From: Oryza sativa Japonica Group
Taxonomy: Eukaryota > Streptophyta > Magnoliopsida > Poales > Poaceae
Assembly (NCBI RefSeq): GCF_034140825.1
Contig: NC_089041.1
Coordinates: 506,001-570,000 of the forward strand
Direction: 5' to 3'
Length of the DNA stretch: 64,000 bases
Part shown: positions 58,677-64,000 of the stretch, one piece after another
How positions within the stretch are numbered: position 1 is the first letter of the stretch
Layout of the letters: every line of letters begins with the position of its first letter
Position numbers and translations under genes: made by a program
The notes under the pieces: generated by a model
What the model saw: only the letters and a program-made list of their open reading frames with translations
The model's database searches: none
Told to the model about the DNA's origin: nothing

Positions 58677-58790
58677 TTGGTGGTTCAGAGCTAATAGCAG
58701 AATGTCTGAAAACTCTGATAGCAGTTAAACCATGAACGTGAACGGAGAACGTTTTGAACAAGCATCTCCTGACGAGCCGAAATAGAACTG
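58671..58790 (-). pseudogene. Fragment of a gene-D-like exon 3
   Basis: On the - strand this segment matches exon 3 of gene D: GGCTCGTCAGGAGAT, CAAAACGTTCTCCG (CAAAATGTTCTGCG in D) and TCTGAACCACCAACAGAACA (TCTGAACCACCAAAAGAACA in D) occur in the same order. The part coding for the membrane segment is diverged and shortened and no intact frame remains. It is a dead partial duplicate about 1.8 kb from its likely source. Confidence 0.75.
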
Positions 58791-58879
58791 GACGTTAGTC
58801 CTTAGAATATGGTCCGTTGCGCAATTGCCCCTGACACATATTTTGTGATGATCGACTTGCATTGTGTTTGTAACCATTA

Positions 58880-59136
58880 CTCCCTCCGTTTTAGGTCATA
58901 AGTTGTTTTAACTTTGATCAAAGTTAAACTGTTTCAAGTTTGACTAAGTTCATAGACAAATATAGTAATATTTATAATACTAAAATAGTTTCATCAAATC
59001 AATAATTGAATATATATTTTTATAATAAATTTGTCTTAGATTAAAATGTCACTACTTTTTTCTACAAATTTGGTCAAACTTAAAACAGTTTGACTTTGAC
59101 TAAAATCAAAACATATTATAACCTGAACGGAGGGAG
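58880..59136. mobile_element. Stowaway-type MITE, 257 bp
   Basis: CTCCCTCCGTTTTAGGTCAT at the left and a degenerate complement ATAACCTGAACGGAGGGAG at the right, with further inner inverted sequence around AGTTTGACTTTGACTAAAAT. TA flanks at 58878-58879 and 59137-59138. Confidence 0.85.
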
Positions 59137-59779
59137 TATTATGTACTCCAGCTAATTAAATTACAGTACGTGTGTTGTAAGCATGTGGTGATCCCCTTGT
59201 ATTTAACGTGTCTAGTGACCTGGAAGATATTTGTTTTTTTTTTGTTCCATCCTCCAAGAATGCTCTATGTGAGCTATTCGTGTACTGGTGATTTAGTTTA
59301 TCTTTAATTTGCTACCAAATTTCAAATACTACACCTGCTTCCAAATGTATGACCAACTTCAAACTAAAAGAAATGGAGGGAGTATAATTTTGCAGTGCTT
59401 CGATTTTACTAGCACATAGTTGTACCTAAATATCTACTCCTTGCAACAGAAGCGTATATGTATATGTGTGTGTATATATATATCTGTGTGCCCGCGCGTC
59501 TTTATCTTTACTATTATATAAATTAAAGATTTTTTTTTTCGGGATTTTGACACGTCATTCATATTAGAGTTGATTTTTAAGTTGGTTTTTTAATTTTACG
59601 AGTTATCATCACCATCAAGTTATATTTTGAAGGAGCAGGCGAGCAGCTAGCGCATTCGGCGTATCTCCAATTCTGCATGGATACATGCCAATCACAGCGG
59701 CCCTCCCCCTCTTTACAGGTTACTCCTCCTGATTTGGAGCATATGATGCCAAACATTAATTAACCTATAATAAATGTTA

Positions 59780-60019
59780 CTACCTCCATATTTATATTTT
59801 AATGTATGACGCCGTTGACTTTTTATACAACGTTTGACTATTTGTCTTATTCAAAAAATTTATGTAATTATCATTTATTTTATTGTGACTTGATTCATCA
59901 TCAAATGTTCTTTAAGCATGACATAAATATTTTCATATTTGCACAAAATTTTTGAATAAAACAAATGGTCAAACGTTGACAAAAAGTCAACGGCGTCATA
60001 CATTAAAATACAAATTAAG
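59780..60019. mobile_element. Stowaway/mariner-type MITE with long inverted ends, about 240 bp
   Basis: TTTTAATGTATGACGCCGTT and AACGGCGTCATACATTAAAA lie near the two ends and are perfect complements; the complementarity goes on inward through GACTTTTT...CAACGTTTGAC. The left border has TACTACCTCC, the right AATTAAG. The exact ends and TA duplication are uncertain. Confidence 0.8.
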
Positions 60020-60485
60020 CAAGCTAGAGCAACCACTGAAGATGGATGGATTATTGTATATCATCATACTGTATCTGTCTTACTAGCTAGTTGTATGCTA
60101 CACTTATAACTTTGGTTATTTTAGTGTAGTGCCTTAAATTTGCTTATTTTACTCATTACTGGTACTGAATTTTTTAAATTAATTCTTCTCACTGTCAGTA
60201 TATACTTGTTTAGTTGTAATACCAAGCTGCCTTGTGAGTTAACTATAAAAAGAAAGAGCATCCGTTGATTATCGACCAGCAGCAGCCTATCTAGAGCATG
60301 AAACACCCCAAACCAGCTGGAGATTGTAAAAGGCGGAGCAAGATTGGTCGCCCAAGCCCTGTCTTACAGGATAGTCAGTTAACAGAAATTGACCAATTTA
60401 CAAGCGAGTTTCTGAGGCACAATTCACTGCATTTTATCCCAAACACTCAGTCTTCCGTAAAGAGCAAAAACAATCGTCAAGTCTT

Positions 60486-62561
60486 CTACTTCCCCTCATG
60501 TTCTTTTGGTGGTTCAGATCCGACAGTAGAACTTTCAGCAAATTTGTTGTACCCCCAGCTATACCCTGTGAGTACCGCTGCCACAACCACCCATGATCGC
60601 AGAACATTTTGATACAGAATCTCCTGACGAGCCAGAAAAGAACTACACATGCAGACAAGGAAGAGCAGTAGTAAATAGGATGGTCAGCCAGATAGAGAAC
60701 CAAAAAAACACAAGCTGCAATTCACAGAATTACATACTGCCGCACGGTTCGGATCATTAGGTCATCGGTGATCATGTTAACCGGTGTATTCTTGACTTCC
60801 TCAAGCAACGCATCGATCTGCATATCAACATGCGTACTGTTGTAATCCACATCCACTATCAGACTTGTACAAAAAGACTCAGATATTTAACTTCAGTTTC
60901 TCCTTAAAATTCCACACGCTCTATGTCACTGTTCAATTAAAACAAAATATGAATGATGGCAATCTATATCCTTTTACACAAGTGCACTGTGCCCAACCAA
61001 GCCTTTCTTTCTGGTGTTAATGGTTCTTAATACAATCTCTATGGTAAGGAGTTGAAGTTAGATGAATAAAAAACATTGGATGTGAAGGCTGGTACAAGAG
61101 CCAAGCTTTTAATCAGCTAAAAGCACACTGTTCAGAATTGAAAATTATAAAGTATGATATTCAAATGCTACATAAGCAAAGAAGCATTACTCGATTCCCT
61201 ACGAGTTCTGCAACCCAAACTTAGGGAACATGACCCAAACAAACTTAATTGTACAAACTCATCCATGTTATATCATCCTGGGGAATGTGAACTCTAAGGG
61301 ACATAGTTGAAGGAAAGCAAGCACCATTTTTCTTGGCTGTGCCTACTTTTCATCAAGAGGAGTGCACTTCAATTGGCATATAATTTAACAGTACAGCATG
61401 ATAAAAAAAAACTGAATATAACTTTTAGTGAGGTTTGGCATTGGTGCTTCAACCAAATGTTTGGGAATTGAGAGTAGTTAAACCCCAAGTATACGGGAGA
61501 ACAGGTACAGTTTTGTAAGAACAGAAAAATGTCACTCTCTTTCTTTCCCCTCAAGCTAGCAGGGGAGACAAGAGTAATACTGAACAACACAGGATTATTT
61601 TCAGAGCATGGAGGGTTTTGCCAAACAAATAAATTAAAATAAAAAAGGAAGGGAAAACTAAAAAAGAAGTTATAAAACTAAAACATTAGAGATGAAGGCT
61701 TGAACAAAAGACAAGCTTTAATTAATCGATGGTAACAGCAAGAGTAATTCTAGTGCGTAGTGTCAAGATGCTACAGCAAATGAGCAACATCATAACAGCT
61801 AAAACCCTATGAAATTATGAAACGCAATGATACGTATACGAACTCATTCAATAATCAATACAAACAAGTGTGCACAATGACCTGTCATCTTAGGGGGATT
61901 GCACTCTTATGCGGCATAATGAAATTTAACAGTGCTAACAGTCAAAATTCTAGAGCAAAGTGTTGAGATGGTTAAGCACAAGAGCATTAGTGAACATAAT
62001 AATGCATCATCTACAACTGCAGAATGATCTGTCATATTACGGAATAATACCATCTCCTCCCCTCACAATAAACAGATAACAGTCGTACTGGTACAGGCAG
62101 CATAATCTGAAAAACCTGAATCTAGTTAGTTGAAGAATTTGTGTGTGTGTTTTTCGCGGGAGCATATATATCTTTAGTAGTTTATTAAATACTCAACATA
62201 TGGGATTACGGGCATAATTTCGAAATAAGAAAAGCAAAAATAAATCCATCTTTTTTTAACCTAGTTGGGGAACAACCAAACGCGATGATGAAACAGGTAT
62301 TAGCACAGAGGCAGTAGGCTTAAAAAAAAGGATATATTTCTATTCAATTTGGGAGGGGAAACTCTAGATCGAAACCTAAGAACGAACTAGGTTATTATCA
62401 AGGGAGATGGATACACACACACACACCTCATGGTTGTTCCTATTGAAAGAGCTGAAGCGGGGGCCCCGGAGCTTGCGGGGAGGAGGGGCGCCGTCGGAGT
62501 GGTACGCGGCTCGCCGGATGGCCCTGCCCGCCGCCGCAGGTCGTAGCGTCCACGCCACCAT
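60486..62561 (-). CDS. Small single-membrane-segment protein D (probably mitochondrial)
   Basis: Three exons, in coding order 62561-62427, 60817-60738 and 60642-60486, encode 123 residues; intron phases 0 and 2, borders GT..AG. The N-terminus MVAWTLRPAAAGRAIRRAAY is a basic amphipathic mitochondrial-type presequence, followed by a proline/arginine-rich stretch. Exon 2 (80 nt, the same as gene C) gives IDALLEEVKNTPVNMITDDL and MIRTVRQ. Exon 3 gives SFLARQEILYQNVLR, the hydrophobic segment SWVVVAAVLTGYSWGY (about 88-103) and an acidic, hydrophilic tail (SEPPKEHEGK). It is paralogous to C and to fragment E. Intron 1 is about 1.6 kb with no recognised insertion. Function unknown; the layout suggests a small inner-membrane protein with the C-terminus facing a different compartment from the helix before it. 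Confidence 0.72.
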
Positions 62562-62640
62562 AGCTTCCCACCGTCGCCACTACGTGTTGGCCTCGCTTCG
62601 ACTCCAGATACATATCTCCGTTGCGTCTGCGTGTTCGTCC

Positions 62641-62688
62641 GGCCCAATAGCACTCGGCCCAGCAGCTAAACTAAGGTAGTTTTGGGCT
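62641..62688 (-). promoter_or_regulatory. Site II motifs upstream of gene D
   Basis: GGCCCA at 62641-62646 and 62656-62661 and TGGGCT at 62683-62688 lie 80-130 bp before the start codon, in the position and number usual for nuclear genes of mitochondrial and ribosomal proteins. Confidence 0.6.
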
Positions 62689-62770
62689 TTCTTTGTATAT
62701 GCCCGCCCGATCATGGGCTCCAAATACTGTACTTGCACTTGGACTTGGATCAGATGTTTCTTTCTTATTA

Positions 62771-63020
62771 CTCCCTCCATTACAATCATTTTGTTAGATG
62801 TTCCATAATATAAGGCATACATGCATATAGGCTATTAAATATGACCTCTTCTCCATTAAATTATTACTTTTTTAAATACATCACTCTCATGTTCTCTAAT
62901 TTTATTGGATGCATACATTATATTTATTAGGATGATCCAAACTACAAGATGATAATAATTATTTTCTTGGTTTTTGGGTTATGGGTGATTATGCCTTATA
63001 GTATTTTGGAATGGAGGGAG
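62771..63020. mobile_element. Stowaway-type MITE, 250 bp
   Basis: CTCCCTCCATTACAATCATT and a degenerate complement GTATTTTGGAATGGAGGGAG bound it, with TA on both sides (62769-62770 and 63021-63022). Inner words ATAATATAAGGCATA and TATGCCTTATAGTATT are also complementary. Confidence 0.9.
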
Positions 63021-63257
63021 TAATATTCATCAGTCCTATTCACCTCGGTCGGCGTTGTAAGTAGTAATTGTTTTTCTTTTCTCATCTGCAGTCCTAGTTA
63101 TTTCTGCGAATGATAACGGGCTATATACAGTTATCCAATTTGGTTCAGAACATTACATCTATTGCTGTGAACCCTCTACAAATCGAGCGTCCGATTTTCT
63201 AAAATAATATCAGTGCTCGATTTTTCTAAAATAATATCAGGCGATCAAATGTTCTAG

Positions 63258-63465
63258 GTGGTGTTTGAATCTCCTGAAGATGAAGATAAAGATTAAGTGT
63301 TTCACGTAGTTATTACAAACTTAAAAAATAGATTAATCTGATATTTTAGAACAACTTTCATATAGAAAGTTTTCGCACAAAACACACCGTTTAGCAGTTT
63401 GAAAAACGTGCCACTTTAATTCAAAATTCCATCCACCCTTTTAATTGGATTCGAACGGGCCCTAG
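63258..63465. mobile_element. MITE of uncertain superfamily, about 205 bp
   Basis: The ends GGTGGTGTTTGAATC and GATTCGAACGGGCCC are imperfect inverted repeats flanked by CTA/TAG. Inside is the word CACACCGTTTAGCAGTTTGA common to grass MITEs. Boundaries are approximate. Confidence 0.6.
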
Positions 63466-63850
63466 TAGTACATGATGAAACATTTAAAAAATTTGTGAAA
63501 TACAGTGAGAACATATATTAAAACATATCGTTATCACATATGAAACGTGTTTTAACGATTTGAAACATATTTTCCTTTCGTCAAAACATAATCATGTGAT
63601 ATCTTATTATAAAGAATTAATTATAACGAATAGGACTGGAATTCAAGTATAATAACAAAGTCACCATTACAGGAGTAGTATTTCATAGTACCATGTAACG
63701 AACTAATACTAGCGAAACCATATTAATGTAGCGTAAAGCTACAACATAAGCTAACAAAATTATGTCTCGGCAGAGGATGAGACGGGATACACAGCAATCC
63801 ATCAGACAGTATGAATAAACAGAGCACAACAAGTCCAGCAGATTGGATAA

Positions 63851-63904
63851 TCAGGCCTTCCTTCGCCTAATTTCCCACACCATGCTGCAATGATGCTGCA
63901 CTTC
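63851..63904 (-). CDS. Possible last coding exon of a gene running off the window
   Basis: On the - strand a good acceptor (ATTTTGTAG) is followed by an open 54-nt stretch ending in TGA, readable as EVQHHCSMVWEIRRRKA. The AT-rich sequence below it (about 63680-63850) could be a 3' UTR. Phase and remaining exons lie beyond the window, so this is only a candidate. Confidence 0.35.
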   Translation of the reverse strand, partial: EVQHHCSMVWEIRRRKA

Positions 63905-64000
63905 CTACAAAATGAGCAAGTAGAACATGAGTTATAAGCCCAGAAATAATTGAGTTCATGTCACAAATTATGTGTTTATAAGTAGTGCTCCACATCCACC

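Overview
The window is nuclear DNA of a grass and looks like rice (Oryza). Genes have many introns with plant-type GT..AG borders, first exons are GC-rich and 3' parts AT-rich, gaps are full of Stowaway- and Tourist-type MITEs, and there is a plant tRNA-Asp. The species is inferred from overall character; no database was searched. All exon models were built by hand from reading frames, splice borders and phase.

Layout. 0.7-3.1 kb: intronless DUF4220/DUF594 membrane protein gene (-). 3.3-10 kb: gene-poor, with a Tourist-like MITE, a 969-bp foldback Mutator-like element with a perfect 9-bp target duplication and tRNA-like A/B boxes in its arms, a decayed LINE, a long (TA)n tract, tRNA-Asp(GTC), a short direct-repeat-bounded element and two Stowaway MITEs. 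10.5-15.0 kb: FCP1/HAD phosphatase-like gene (+) whose N-terminal half was built by tandem duplication of an exon plus intron. 20.5-25.9 kb: TRM/LONGIFOLIA-like gene with DUF4378 (+). 26.2-26.6 kb: small chimeric gene fragment. 28.1-29.9 kb: ribosomal protein L13a (-). 30.6-38.2 kb: PAF1-complex subunit LEO1/VIP4 in 11 exons (-).

From 41 to 62.6 kb lie four small three-exon genes (called A, B, C and D here). Each encodes a protein of about 95-127 residues with one membrane segment near the C-terminus; A, B and D also have a basic, mitochondrial-type N-terminus. All four have a phase-0 first intron and a phase-2 second intron. C, D and the 26.2-kb fragment are clearly related; B shares 3' flanking sequence with C. 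A and B are divergent over a 325-bp gap with site-II-like and telomere-like motifs. A 5.3-kb LTR, apparently solo, sits 38 bp after the B stop codon with an intact 5-bp duplication. Pieces of the same family (26.2 and 58.7 kb) show repeated local copying. This cluster is the most novel content of the window.

The genes do not form a pathway. L13a and LEO1 are housekeeping genes (translation; transcription elongation and chromatin), the TRM-like gene should act on microtubules and organ shape, and the A-D proteins have no function that I recognise. The rest is transposon-derived sequence, simple repeats and local duplications.
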